From positions 1 through 33,787 of IMG/VR virus record IMGVR_UViG_3300043427_004668: a stretch of DNA of 33,787 bases; one strand, 5' to 3'. Numbering within the stretch: position 1 is the stretch's first letter; every line of letters starts with the position of its first letter. Shown here piece after piece: positions 1 to 7,120 of this stretch. This stretch comes from a virus. The position numbers and the translations under genes were made by a program. The notes under the pieces were generated by a model, which ran no database searches, had not been told where the DNA came from, and saw only the letters and a program-made list of their open reading frames with translations.

Positions 1-1020
1 CAATGTAGGGGAGTCATCACCAACAATGCAACAGGTGAGATATTGGTTAGACCTTTCAAGAAGTTTTTTAATTATGAGGAGTTGGTAGGTAATAAATGGA
101 AAGAATCTCAACTTCCACCAATGAGTGATTATGTTTACATACAAGAAAAACTTGATGGATCACTCGGTATTCTCTTCAACTATGAAGGAGAGTGGATAAT
201 GGCAACCCGTGGTTCTTTTGTTTCAGAACAAGCGATAAGGGGTCTCGAAATTCTTAAGTCAAAGTATAATTTGGATACTTGGTTGAAACACTACGTCTAC
301 CTTGTTGAAATAATCTATCCTGAAAACAGGATCGTTGTTGATTATGGTAAAAAAGAAAGGATAGTATTTCTTTCAGTTGTCATGAATGAAAGTTTCAAGT
401 GGGAACCATTTGATGATAGTGAATTACATTGGACCACCGCGAAATCAATATTCAAGATGAATGGAATAAAAAAACAAGATATCGTAAATACAGAACAACA
501 TTTTAATTTTTCTGACGACCTTTATAAGTCGTTAAAAGAAAAAAATGAACAAAATAAAGAAGGTTTTGTACTGAGATTTCAACCCGGTAATTTTAGGGTA
601 AAAATAAAGTTTGAAGAATATGTCAGATTACATAAAATCATAACTCAAGTGTCAACATATGATATATGGGAACATTTGAAAAATGGGAAAGATATTTTTG
701 AACTACTTGATAAAGTACCTGATGAATTTGATAAGTGGGTGAAGAAAACAGTTTCAACATTACAATATCATAAGTATGTACTTGAAGAACAGTGTGGTAA
801 ATCTCACGATTATTTCAGATATGGAAAATACAATGATGTAGAACCAGAACCAACTAAAAAAGAGTTTGCGGAACACGTAAAAAAATATACTAATCCAAAA
901 TTACACGGACTTATGTTCGCAATATGGGATGGTAATCGTGATAAAATTGATGAAATTCTTTGGAAATTAGTTAAACCTAACTATTCCAAACCATTTTGGC
1001 AAAAAGAAACAGAAACATGA
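1..1020 (+). CDS. rnlA: T4 Rnl1-family RNA ligase (5' partial)
   Basis: ATP-dependent RNA ligase that would seal 3'-OH/5'-phosphate RNA ends, classically to repair tRNAs cut by host anticodon nucleases. The frame is open to the window edge and begins inside the conserved CRG...RPFKKFFNYEE segment, so the true start lies upstream. The TTG at 43 is only an in-frame codon. The nucleotidyl-transfer lysine is in motif I, EKLDGS (Lys codon 148-150). It is followed by ATRGSF, by motif III-like EIIYPENRIVVDYG, and by motif IV/V EGFVLRF and RVKIKFEEYVRLHK. About 339 residues are visible, close to T4 Rnl1 (374 aa), so little is missing. It opens a five-gene operon; its TGA overlaps the next ATG. All ligase motifs are intact, so assignment to the family is strong; the RNA substrate is not shown. 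Confidence 0.93.
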   Translation, partial: QCRGVITNNATGEILVRPFKKFFNYEELVGNKWKESQLPPMSDYVYIQEKLDGSLGILFNYEGEWIMATRGSFVSEQAIRGLEILKSKYNLDTWLKHYVYLVEIIYPENRIVVDYGKKERIVFLSVVMNESFKWEPFDDSELHWTTAKSIFKMNGIKKQDIVNTEQHFNFSDDLYKSLKEKNEQNKEGFVLRFQPGNFRVKIKFEEYVRLHKIITQVSTYDIWEHLKNGKDIFELLDKVPDEFDKWVKKTVSTLQYHKYVLEEQCGKSHDYFRYGKYNDVEPEPTKKEFAEHVKKYTNPKLHGLMFAIWDGNRDKIDEILWKLVKPNYSKPFWQKETET

Positions 1021-1220
1021 AATCCGAATTACAAGAAATAATAAAAAAAAATATTGTGCACAGCTCTTTTTTAGATAAACAATCAGTTGAGAAGTGTGTT
1101 GAAGAATCTTATAATTTGGGGGTGGATGATGTATTGAATTGGCTATCAAACATGGATTACCTTTCAGACAATATTGAGTATGTAATTGAAGAATGGAATA
1201 ATCAGTATCGTAAAAAATAA
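1017..1220 (+). CDS. Small hypothetical protein in the RNA ligase operon
   Basis: 67-residue protein of unknown function. I start it at the ATG overlapping the ligase stop (ATGA). A longer reading from 996 would overlap the conserved end of the ligase needlessly. It is acidic at the C-terminus and predicted mostly helical, with a single Cys and no recognisable domain. The ATGA junction implies translational coupling to the ligase. The following gene starts 3 nt after its stop. Confidence 0.75.
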   Translation: MKSELQEIIKKNIVHSSFLDKQSVEKCVEESYNLGVDDVLNWLSNMDYLSDNIEYVIEEWNNQYRKK

Positions 1221-1223
1221 ATT

Positions 1224-1526
1224 ATGACACAAGAAACAATAATTAACACGCTTAAAGGAACAATTGTACTTTTAGTTATTTTTATAATTTGGGTGGTGAC
1301 AACCAACTCAAGAAATTATTTTGAGAATAAAAGAATTTATCAAAAAACATTAGATAGTTTATCCAACCAAATTATTATTGTCTCAGAAAGGGCCGATAGT
1401 TTAGGTGGAGAAATATTCATATATGAAACACAACTCAACAGATATCAAATTGCTCTTGAGATGTTAGAAAATGAAGATCCTGACGCAGCAATTGAATTTA
1501 ATAAAAGACTATCAATGACTGAGTAA
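1224..1526 (+). CDS. Membrane-anchored coiled-coil protein
   Basis: 100-residue protein with one hydrophobic helix near the N-terminus (about residues 11-27, rich in Ile, Val and Leu). A polar, probably coiled-coil segment follows (about 30-90). This is the layout of a type II inner-membrane protein with a periplasmic rod; spanin-like and membrane-tether proteins of phages look like this, but nothing identifies it as one. It sits between the ligase-linked small gene and the Smr gene with 1-3 nt gaps, so it is co-transcribed with them. No family recognised. Confidence 0.72.
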   Translation: MTQETIINTLKGTIVLLVIFIIWVVTTNSRNYFENKRIYQKTLDSLSNQIIIVSERADSLGGEIFIYETQLNRYQIALEMLENEDPDAAIEFNKRLSMTE

Positions 1527-1527
1527 T

Positions 1528-1740
1528 ATGAAACAATTAGATCTACATGGTTTATCTCGTATTGAGGTTAGGGATATAGTTGAAAACTTTGTTCTTCTCC
1601 ATTCTACCGAATTACCTGTTAGAATTATAACAGGTAATTCTAATCATATGAGAAATCTCACCACTAACATATTGAATAAACATAAATTTACCTACGATAT
1701 CCCCGCACATAATGCGGGTGAAATAATTGTATTATCATGA
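1528..1740 (+). CDS. Smr-domain protein (minimal)
   Basis: 70-residue stand-alone Smr domain. The two Smr signatures are visible: LDLHGL at residues 4-9 and the ITGNSNHM segment (34-41) in place of the usual TGxGxHS loop, followed by a small-residue segment before the final strand. Smr domains of MutS2 and related proteins bind nucleic acids and many nick DNA or RNA. The tip of the loop differs from the consensus, so nuclease activity is uncertain. At 70 aa it is about the size of the domain alone. Its TGA overlaps the ThyA start (ATGA). Confidence 0.8.
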   Translation: MKQLDLHGLSRIEVRDIVENFVLLHSTELPVRIITGNSNHMRNLTTNILNKHKFTYDIPAHNAGEIIVLS

Positions 1741-2879
1741 ATAACATAGACCGTCAGTATAAAGAACTATTAGAACACATCTTACATTTTGGTGTAGATA
1801 AGAAAGACCGTACAGGTACAGGAACCAAATCAATCTTCGGTTGGCAAATACGTCATAATATGAAAGAAGGATTTCCATTACTTACAACAAAAAAAATGGC
1901 GTGGAAAACTATGGTAACTGAATTGTTATGGTTCCTTAGAGGTGATACTAATATTAAATTCTTATTGGATTATGATTGTCACATTTGGGATGGTGATGCC
2001 TATAAGAATTATTCTAGTTATGTTATTCAAGAATGGGAAGATGGTTATATAAATGAACTTGAACAAGATAATTTACTGGTTGAATCTTCTAAAGATGTTT
2101 ATAGAAGATTAACAAAAGAAGAATTTATCAACAAAATCAAAACCGATGATGAGTTTGCTAAAAAGTGGGGTGAATTAGGACCAATATATGGTAAGCAGTG
2201 GAGAAATTGGGTATATGATAAAGATTTCGATTATGGTACAGAAAGTAGTGTAGACCAAATCACAAACCTAATCTCAGAACTTAAAACAAATCCTGATAGT
2301 AGAAGATTGATGGTCAGTGCTTGGAATGTAGGTGAATTAAACCAAACGGTACTCCCTCCTTGTCATTATGGTTTTCAAGTTTATACAAGAGAATTGACTT
2401 TTAATGAAAGATATTCTTTATATAGCAACAAACCATATGACGGAAACGCCTATGGAATGATAAATACGTTAGATTATTTAGATGATAAAAATATTCCAAC
2501 CAGAGCAATTTCTTTAATGTGGAATCAACGTTCTGTTGATACATTTTTAGGGTTACCTTTCAATATATCATCATATGCTTTGTTATTAGAAATTATCGCA
2601 AGAGAAGTGAATATGGTTCCTGATGAATTAATTGGTAATTTAGGTGATGTACATCTTTATTCGAATCATATCGAGCAAGCAAAAGAACAGATTATTAGAA
2701 CTCCATACGAATTACCTAAAGTAAAAATAACTGAAAGAAATTGGTACATGCACGAATCAGTTAAAGAGAAATTGGGTGAAAAGAATTTCGGTGAAAAAAT
2801 ATTGAGTTACAGACCTGATTGTTTTGAGTTACTTAATTATCAATCACACCCAAAGATTAAGGCACCATTAAGTAATTAG
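1737..2879 (+). CDS. thyA: Thymidylate synthase ThyA, enlarged phage form
   Basis: Converts dUMP and methylene-tetrahydrofolate to dTMP, supplying thymidine for phage DNA synthesis. Visible hallmarks: DRTGTGTKSIFG (24-35), the PPCH catalytic site with Cys209, RRLMVSAWN (189-197), QRSVDTFLGLPFN (264-276) and GDVHLYSNH (303-311). At 380 aa it exceeds the usual 264-290. The extra length is in two places: about residues 89-145, acidic and Tyr/Lys-rich, before the WGELGPIYGKQWR block; and about 218-258, between the Cys site and QRSVD. All catalytic blocks remain, so it should be active. It is the last gene of the operon and its TAG shares four bases (TTAG) with the stop of the convergent gene. Confidence 0.96.
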   Translation: MNNIDRQYKELLEHILHFGVDKKDRTGTGTKSIFGWQIRHNMKEGFPLLTTKKMAWKTMVTELLWFLRGDTNIKFLLDYDCHIWDGDAYKNYSSYVIQEWEDGYINELEQDNLLVESSKDVYRRLTKEEFINKIKTDDEFAKKWGELGPIYGKQWRNWVYDKDFDYGTESSVDQITNLISELKTNPDSRRLMVSAWNVGELNQTVLPPCHYGFQVYTRELTFNERYSLYSNKPYDGNAYGMINTLDYLDDKNIPTRAISLMWNQRSVDTFLGLPFNISSYALLLEIIAREVNMVPDELIGNLGDVHLYSNHIEQAKEQIIRTPYELPKVKITERNWYMHESVKEKLGEKNFGEKILSYRPDCFELLNYQSHPKIKAPLSN

Positions 2880-3487
2880 TTCCCGATAGGTAGAGTAATG
2901 TATAATTGTAGTAATTTTATTGCATAATATTCTAATCTTCTTGAAACCTTACTCAACTCAATTTCTTGATTATTCTCTTGCATTGCTTTCATGGTTCCTT
3001 GTATCATTTTATATCTGGCATCGTCCGCCATTTCTAAAACCTCTTGGAAATCCTCATTTTCTTCTTTCCCTTCACCATAATATCTTTCAATTCTTTCCTT
3101 ACCCATATGTAAAAGAGGTGCGGCACTAAACATGTTCACAACACCAGAATCTCTAACTTTAAGAAGGTAATTTCTAAAGAATCTCCAGTCAAAATTTTTG
3201 AATATTTCAGGATTTTTTTTAACATAATCGTATATAGGATCACCCGAATTACTTTGTTCATTTAATTGTTCATCCGTGACAAGTTTGAAAACATCATGTT
3301 TTAATAAAAGATTGAGTGTTGATCCATTATCCCAATTAACATGAATAAAATCAAAATCCCTATCAAATGGATCTTGTTCTACACGAGTAACAGTACCCTT
3401 AGTTAAGGGTGGCACGCCTGTTTCACCTTCCATATGAAATAATTGTATTCTATCTCCAACTTTTACTTTAGGATTAACCTTTCTCAT
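2876..3487 (-). CDS. Protein with N-terminal DUF4314-like SH3 fold
   Basis: 203-residue protein of unknown role. The first about 70 residues (VGDRIQLFHM..., PPLTKGTVTRVEQD..., HVNWDNGSTLNLL) match the small DUF4314/SH3-like barrel, a common phage module with a G-D-R-I start and a W-DNGS turn. The remainder is helical and charged and I do not recognise it. The ATG is preceded at 4 nt by ATATTTAT (3492-3499, minus strand), which supports this start. The stop overlaps the thyA stop by four bases. Confidence 0.75.
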   Translation of the reverse strand: MRKVNPKVKVGDRIQLFHMEGETGVPPLTKGTVTRVEQDPFDRDFDFIHVNWDNGSTLNLLLKHDVFKLVTDEQLNEQSNSGDPIYDYVKKNPEIFKNFDWRFFRNYLLKVRDSGVVNMFSAAPLLHMGKERIERYYGEGKEENEDFQEVLEMADDARYKMIQGTMKAMQENNQEIELSKVSRRLEYYAIKLLQLYITLPIGN

Positions 3488-3491
3488 ATTT

Positions 3492-3499
3492 ATAAATAT
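3492..3499 (-). promoter_or_regulatory. Phage promoter-like box ATATTTAT, N4-ATG
   Basis: On the minus strand ATATTTAT lies 4 nt before the ATG at 3487. It is one of the recurrent (G/A)TATTTAT octamers of this window and is divergent to the plus-strand copy at 3517. Confidence 0.5.
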
Positions 3500-3516
3500 A
3501 AAACTAAATTAATAGT

Positions 3517-3524
3517 GTATTTAT
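3517..3524 (+). promoter_or_regulatory. Phage promoter-like box GTATTTAT, N7-ATG
   Basis: GTATTTAT is followed after 7 nt by the ATG at 3532. With the minus-strand copy at 3492-3499 it makes a compact divergent promoter pair. Confidence 0.5.
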
Positions 3525-3531
3525 TAAATAG

Positions 3532-4152
3532 ATGAATTATATAATAACAGAAAATCAGTTAAGAAATATCCTTTCAGAAGTTAAAGATAATAGATTTAGT
3601 AATGATCTTAAAACAATGAACTCATTTACTAAAAATATTGTAAATAAAACTCAGAAGACATACGGTATTAATCTTAGATTCCTGTTGAAGTGGGGATCAG
3701 CGATTGGTGGTATGGTTATGCCTTTAGATAATTGGATTAGAACAGGCAAATTTGAATTAAATGATGATCAGATAGCACTAATTTTAATCGGAGTGGCATG
3801 TACTTTCTTTTTTGAGAATAAAAAAATTCTTAAAGAAGTAGTTGATAAAATTAAACAGGAAGGATTATTGAAACATTTTAGAAAAGCTCTTTCTAAAGGT
3901 GAGGAATTAAGACAATCTTTTTTTAATTTTTTAATATCATTGAATCTAACCTTTACCGAAATGGTTGATATGATATCCTATTCTTTTTTAATACCTATAG
4001 TAAATGATTTAGTAGATCTGTCTCATGGTGCTGATATGTATGCAACAGCTGAAACCGTGGCCGAAAGAATGGTTGCTTCTGGTACAATAATTCTTACAGG
4101 AAATATTATTATTGAAGTTGTGAATAAGATACTTAAGCGTTTTTCACAATAA
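3532..4152 (+). CDS. Unknown membrane-associated protein with LTE-type N-terminal segment
   Basis: 206-residue protein that begins with an ITENQLRNILSE segment, one of the recurring N-termini of this window. After it come a polar region and two or three hydrophobic helices (about 50-65, 78-95 and 185-200), so it is probably membrane-associated. No known domain. An I/L-x-E site (LSE at residues 14-16) ends the tag and could be a prohead-protease cleavage point (inference). The 3' end overlaps the convergent gene by 20 nt. Confidence 0.72.
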   Translation: MNYIITENQLRNILSEVKDNRFSNDLKTMNSFTKNIVNKTQKTYGINLRFLLKWGSAIGGMVMPLDNWIRTGKFELNDDQIALILIGVACTFFFENKKILKEVVDKIKQEGLLKHFRKALSKGEELRQSFFNFLISLNLTFTEMVDMISYSFLIPIVNDLVDLSHGADMYATAETVAERMVASGTIILTGNIIIEVVNKILKRFSQ

Positions 4153-4861
4153 AAATTTTCTTCAAATCCGTTTCAGATGGAGGCATATCTGATATCCTAT
4201 CAACACTAAAACCATTTACAGTTCTTAATAAAAGATTAGATGTTATCAACATATCTTCTAAAAGTTTTAGTTCGTCATTTAGTATATAAAAACACTCATC
4301 CGCAACATCCATAGATAAATTTGGATCTCCGTTTAGTAATTCCCATATCCAAGCCGTAACATCTTCAAGATAAACTTCTCTAAATGTTATTTGTTTATTA
4401 ATATACTGTAAACGATTAACATCAACAAAAAAAGGAATCTCTATCTCATCAAAATTACTTCCATATTTTTTTGGTGTAAAATCAAAGGACAAATTAATTG
4501 TGTAATTACCATATTTGAATTTATTAAACTTACTATTAATTTGTTTATATATTTGATTCAGTTTTTGCTTATTAATATAACAAGGTAGTGATGGTAAAGA
4601 ATTTATCGTTAGATCCAGACTCATTGCAATTTTATTTCCGAATATTGGATACGTCACCTCTCCTATAATATCAGTAGCTCTTTGTTCCAAATCTCTTTTG
4701 AAGTAAGACCATTCTTTAGTTGGTAGAATAACATTAACACCAAATTTGAAATAGGTGTCTTCTGACTTAACATAGTTAAATTCAAATATAAACCCATCAA
4801 CTATATGTTTCTTTTTACTAAGAAACCTATAAAATATTTCCGCTAGTTTTTTATTGTCCAT
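4133..4861 (-). CDS. Hypothetical phage protein
   Basis: 242-residue protein I do not recognise. The N-terminus is a helix (KLAEIFYRFLSKK) followed by alternating strands rich in Tyr, Phe and Asn, then a helical end. Its start overlaps the end of the upstream HExxH gene by 11 nt, so the two are probably translated together. Short proteins elsewhere in the window (26210, 32411 and 33411 genes) show the same helix-then-strand opening, which may indicate a dispersed phage family. Confidence 0.7.
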   Translation of the reverse strand: MDNKKLAEIFYRFLSKKKHIVDGFIFEFNYVKSEDTYFKFGVNVILPTKEWSYFKRDLEQRATDIIGEVTYPIFGNKIAMSLDLTINSLPSLPCYINKQKLNQIYKQINSKFNKFKYGNYTINLSFDFTPKKYGSNFDEIEIPFFVDVNRLQYINKQITFREVYLEDVTAWIWELLNGDPNLSMDVADECFYILNDELKLLEDMLITSNLLLRTVNGFSVDRISDMPPSETDLKKIFIVKNA

Positions 4862-5525
4862 TTTTAAGTTTTGAAGTTCTTATTGGTAAACCTAACTGGA
4901 TCGCATAATCAACTAATGTGTCTATTACTATTTTTTTTCTTTCAGGACCCAAAAAAGTAATTTGTTTATTTTTTTCTAATTTGTCCAAATGATCTGAAAC
5001 TACAAGATCGAATGGTTTTAATTCTTTTTTTGATTGTAAATAATATCCTCTTATTTGAGGTTCTATTTCCTTTTTTTTAAGTAGTGTCGATAAACTATCT
5101 CCTCTATAACTATGTTTTTTAGGGTATGAAACTCTCTCATATTCAGTTATAACTTGTAAAAGGTGTTCATACTCATGTCTTAAAGTATAAATTAAATTAT
5201 TTCTAATTTCTTTAATCTGAGATTTAATTTGTTTAGGATTATAATAAATTGCAACCCTTAAAAACTCTTCATCTAAAGATCCGGGGGCATCCGCTTCAAT
5301 TTTATAAGACTCATCATTTGTCTTAAACAAATATAATTCAATGAAAAAATCATAAACTTCACCATAGAATGTTGGTGTTTGATAATATTCACCCTCATCG
5401 GGAAGATCTACTTGTGCTTCAGATAATTTTGAATTATTGAATAACTTGATCTGTTCCAAAACATCTCTAGTGATATTAATAATTAAATTATCATGTTTAG
5501 ACTCATTTATAATATTATCTCTCAT
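4851..5525 (-). CDS. Metallopeptidase-like phage protein (HExxH)
   Basis: 224-residue protein with RHEYEH, an HExxH zinc site at His117-Glu118-xx-His121. An EIEPQIRGYY segment about 45 residues later could supply the third ligand. This arrangement (RHE-x-EH followed by an E-x-Q/A-x-x-R helix) recurs in uncharacterised phage proteins. It suggests a zincin-type protease or a structural relative; activity is not proven. A GTATTTAC variant of the phage box lies 14 nt upstream, at 5540-5547, inside the end of the previous gene. Confidence 0.7.
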   Translation of the reverse strand: MRDNIINESKHDNLIINITRDVLEQIKLFNNSKLSEAQVDLPDEGEYYQTPTFYGEVYDFFIELYLFKTNDESYKIEADAPGSLDEEFLRVAIYYNPKQIKSQIKEIRNNLIYTLRHEYEHLLQVITEYERVSYPKKHSYRGDSLSTLLKKKEIEPQIRGYYLQSKKELKPFDLVVSDHLDKLEKNKQITFLGPERKKIVIDTLVDYAIQLGLPIRTSKLKNGQ

Positions 5526-5536
5526 ATAAATTATAA

Positions 5537-5977
5537 TTAGTAAATACCTCCGAAAGTTGCCGATATCCCAACCCCATAAGTTACTTTGGTTTGATAGTTT
5601 ACTGAAAAGACAAAATCCAATCCGTTTGGAGTATTAAATATTGTCCTCAATGGATAGAAATTAATCCATATGTCAGGTTTGAATTCTCGTTTACTTTTAT
5701 AGTTTTCTATTTTAGTTCCTAACATTACACCCCACCTATTCTGAGATCCAGTAAGTGTTATTCCAACACGATTGATTATCGATAGTGGGGTTGTGTAAGT
5801 GAATGGGAACGGAAAATCTTTGGTTAGATAACCACCCGCATAGAATCCGATTGGGGTAAACCCATATCTCAAGGATGTAATCAATGATTTTTCTTTTGGG
5901 AGATATATAATGTCAGTGGTTTGTGAATGACTTGATAAACACACAAAAAAGAAAAATGTTAATAATATTGTTTTCAT
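5537..5977 (-). CDS. Secreted, outer-membrane-like beta protein
   Basis: 146 residues with a clear signal peptide (MKTILLTFFFFVCLSSHSQ, cleavage near residue 18-19). The mature part alternates hydrophobic, aromatic and glycine residues like a small beta-barrel or sandwich and ends in an aromatic residue (GGIY). The export signal and barrel-like pattern suggest an envelope-located product in a Gram-negative host. No family recognised. A TATATTTG box ends 4 nt before the ATG. Confidence 0.72.
   Translation of the reverse strand: MKTILLTFFFFVCLSSHSQTTDIIYLPKEKSLITSLRYGFTPIGFYAGGYLTKDFPFPFTYTTPLSIINRVGITLTGSQNRWGVMLGTKIENYKSKREFKPDIWINFYPLRTIFNTPNGLDFVFSVNYQTKVTYGVGISATFGGIY
5540..5547 (-). promoter_or_regulatory. 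Variant phage box GTATTTAC
   Basis: The minus strand reads GTATTTAC 14 nt before the ATG at 5525. It has one mismatch to the recurrent octamer and lies inside the 3' end of the upstream gene. Confidence 0.3.
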
Positions 5978-5981
5978 TCTA

Positions 5982-5989
5982 CAAATATA
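5982..5989 (-). promoter_or_regulatory. Bacteroidetes-type -7 box TATATTTG
   Basis: TAnnTTTG on the minus strand, 4 nt before the ATG at 5977. It is only one base away from the opposing TATCTTTG of the plus strand. Confidence 0.5.
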
Positions 5990-5990
5990 C

Positions 5991-5998
5991 TATCTTTG
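5991..5998 (+). promoter_or_regulatory. Bacteroidetes-type -7 box TATCTTTG
   Basis: A perfect TAnnTTTG box for the plus-strand gene at 6015 with a 16-nt leader. Transcription would diverge from the 5977 gene. Confidence 0.55.
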
Positions 5999-6014
5999 TA
6001 TCAAATAGAAAAAA

Positions 6015-6239
6015 ATGTTTTGGATAATTTATGTAATATCGGTCATTTATTGTATATGGAGAATGACAAGAAGCTATGTTAAAAGATATGGAAATGATCC
6101 TGTTGGGGCAACACCAGGTCTTGAAACTTTGGCAATTTTAGTGATGGCTCCTGTATTGATGGTTGTCGATGTAACTTTAACTTGGATTCGCATGTATTCT
6201 GAAGCCGAAAACGCTAGAAGAAAAAATAGTTCTTTGTAA
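6015..6239 (+). CDS. Small two-helix membrane protein
   Basis: 74 residues with a transmembrane helix at about 2-17 and a second at about 38-58, linked by a basic/polar loop containing YGNDPVGATPG and followed by a charged tail. This could be a holin-like or other small inner-membrane phage protein; the sequence does not decide. It is preceded by a good host-type -7 box. Confidence 0.68.
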   Translation: MFWIIYVISVIYCIWRMTRSYVKRYGNDPVGATPGLETLAILVMAPVLMVVDVTLTWIRMYSEAENARRKNSSL

Positions 6240-6287
6240 AATATAGGTTGAGTATACCTGTTTTAGATACTTTTAATGTCTACCTAC

Positions 6288-6295
6288 ATATTTAC
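6288..6295 (+). promoter_or_regulatory. Variant phage box ATATTTAC
   Basis: ATATTTAC lies 16 nt before the ATG at 6312. It matches the recurrent octamer except for the last base and supports the shorter HNH start. Confidence 0.28.
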
Positions 6296-6311
6296 TATTA
6301 AAGTAATTGAT

Positions 6312-6725
6312 ATGCCGGGTAAATATTCGGAAAAAATTTGTCCTTGTTGTGGTAAAATAGGGAGAAGAAGAACCGATTTTTGTTCACAAACTTGTGTCGC
6401 TAAAGTTAAACGAGAAACCAAAATTCAAGAGTGGTTAAATGGTAACCACAACGGAATGAGGGGTAAAACATCGACCGCATATTGGATAAAACAATATATG
6501 ATCGAAATTCACGGTGAAAAATGTATGTTGTGTGATTGGTCAAATAGAAATCCACATACAGGAAAAATACCAATTGAATTGAGTCATAAGGATGGAGATT
6601 TTACAAATAATAAAATCGAAAATCTTGAGTTAATTTGCCCAAATTGTCATAGTTTAACGAATAATTATAAAGGAGCCAATAAAAAACAAGGTAGACCTCG
6701 TAGTAAATATTATAGGGGTTTATAA
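6312..6725 (+). CDS. HNH endonuclease with N-terminal zinc ribbon
   Basis: 137 residues. The N-terminal CPCCGKIG...DFCSQTC is a zinc finger. The C-terminal half is an HNH core: CMLC (71-74), IELSHKDGD with His92, NNKIENLELICPNCH with the second CxxC and His113. This ββα-metal nuclease type is frequent in phages as a free-standing homing or nicking enzyme. I choose ATG 6312 because a promoter-like box precedes it; ATG 6276 in the same frame would add 12 residues. It ends 5 nt before tRNA-Ser, the kind of target homing nucleases occupy. Confidence 0.88.
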   Translation: MPGKYSEKICPCCGKIGRRRTDFCSQTCVAKVKRETKIQEWLNGNHNGMRGKTSTAYWIKQYMIEIHGEKCMLCDWSNRNPHTGKIPIELSHKDGDFTNNKIENLELICPNCHSLTNNYKGANKKQGRPRSKYYRGL

Positions 6726-6730
6726 TAAAT

Positions 6731-6818
6731 GGAGAGATGGCAGAGTTGGTCTATCGCGTCAGACTTGAAATCTGAAGACCTCGCAAGGGGTCCGTGGGTT
6801 CGAATCCTACTCTCTCCG
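6731..6818 (+). tRNA. tRNA-Ser (anticodon UGA)
   Basis: Acceptor stem GGAGAGA/TCTCTCC is perfect. The anticodon stem TCAGA/TCTGA holds loop CTTGAAA, with anticodon TGA at 6766-6768, reading UCA. The long variable arm (GACC/GGTC) and discriminator G fit serine. The T arm has GTGGG-TTCGAAT-CCTAC. CCA is not encoded. UCA is a favoured codon type in AT-rich phage genes. Confidence 0.93.
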
Positions 6819-6909
6819 CACTTAGAAGTAACCGCAAGCCATTCGGTATTTAGGTCTTTTTTGACATAATGGTCTCTGTCGAAAATGTAAATCCTGCTTC
6901 TTTTTCAAT

Positions 6910-7070
6910 TGTAAGGTGGTGAAATGGGTAAATCCCAAGGCAGACACACCCTTCAGTCACGGGGGCACTGAAAAAAAGAAAGTAGGTAATGAATATAGAT
7001 TGACAACAAGCTGTCACAGATTTGTTCATTACTAAATCTCAGTTTGAAGGTTCGAGTCCTTCCCTTACAG
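6910..7070 (+). ncRNA. tRNA-Leu-like RNA with oversized, pseudoknot-prone interior
   Basis: The two ends form a perfect tRNA half: acceptor TGTAAGG (6910-6916) pairs with CCTTACA (7063-7069), discriminator G, and a T arm GAAGG-TTCGAGT-CCTTC (7046-7062). The 5' part, TGGTGAAATGGGTA, is a tRNA-Leu D arm, but about 11 extra bases precede the AGACAC that should close it. CAG, a leucine anticodon, occurs at 6954-6956 after TT. Instead of a normal anticodon/variable region there are hairpin TTCAGT/ACTGAA, hairpin TGACA/TGTCA, and GTAATGAA (6986-6993). The last is complementary to TTCATTAC, which is the loop of a third hairpin AGATTT/AAATCT. The span is 161 nt against about 85 for tRNA-Leu. It could be an intron-containing tRNA, a tRNA invaded by an insert, or a new tRNA-like RNA. 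Confidence 0.55.
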
Positions 7071-7120
7071 CTATTTGACAAGAAATTTAATTTTTATTAG
7101 AATTACAAAAAAGAAAAACA

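Larger units (their letters stand above)
6726..7120. other. 395-base stretch without a protein gene: RNA gene cluster
   Basis: Holds tRNA-Ser, the tRNA-Leu-like RNA and, between them, an unassigned 90-base spacer. The spacer's ends AGAAGTA (6824-6830) and TGCTTCT (6895-6901) can pair, and it has an inner hairpin TTTTTGACA/TGTCGAAAA. There is no convincing tRNA T loop in the spacer. I see no protein-coding frame in the stretch. Confidence 0.6.

Noticed and set aside
6824-6901. Possible additional tRNA between tRNA-Ser and the tRNA-Leu-like RNA
   Set aside because: Ends can pair (AGAAGTA/TGCTTCT), but there is no T loop, no D arm and no anticodon arm of normal form.
6910-7070. tmRNA
   Set aside because: The tRNA-like ends and pseudoknot recall tmRNA, but the length is less than half, the G-U pair of alanine acceptors is missing, and no tag reading frame is present.
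6910-7070. Group I intron in a tRNA
   Set aside because: The insert is about 75 bases, well below the size needed for a group I core; no P7 or guanosine-binding signature found.
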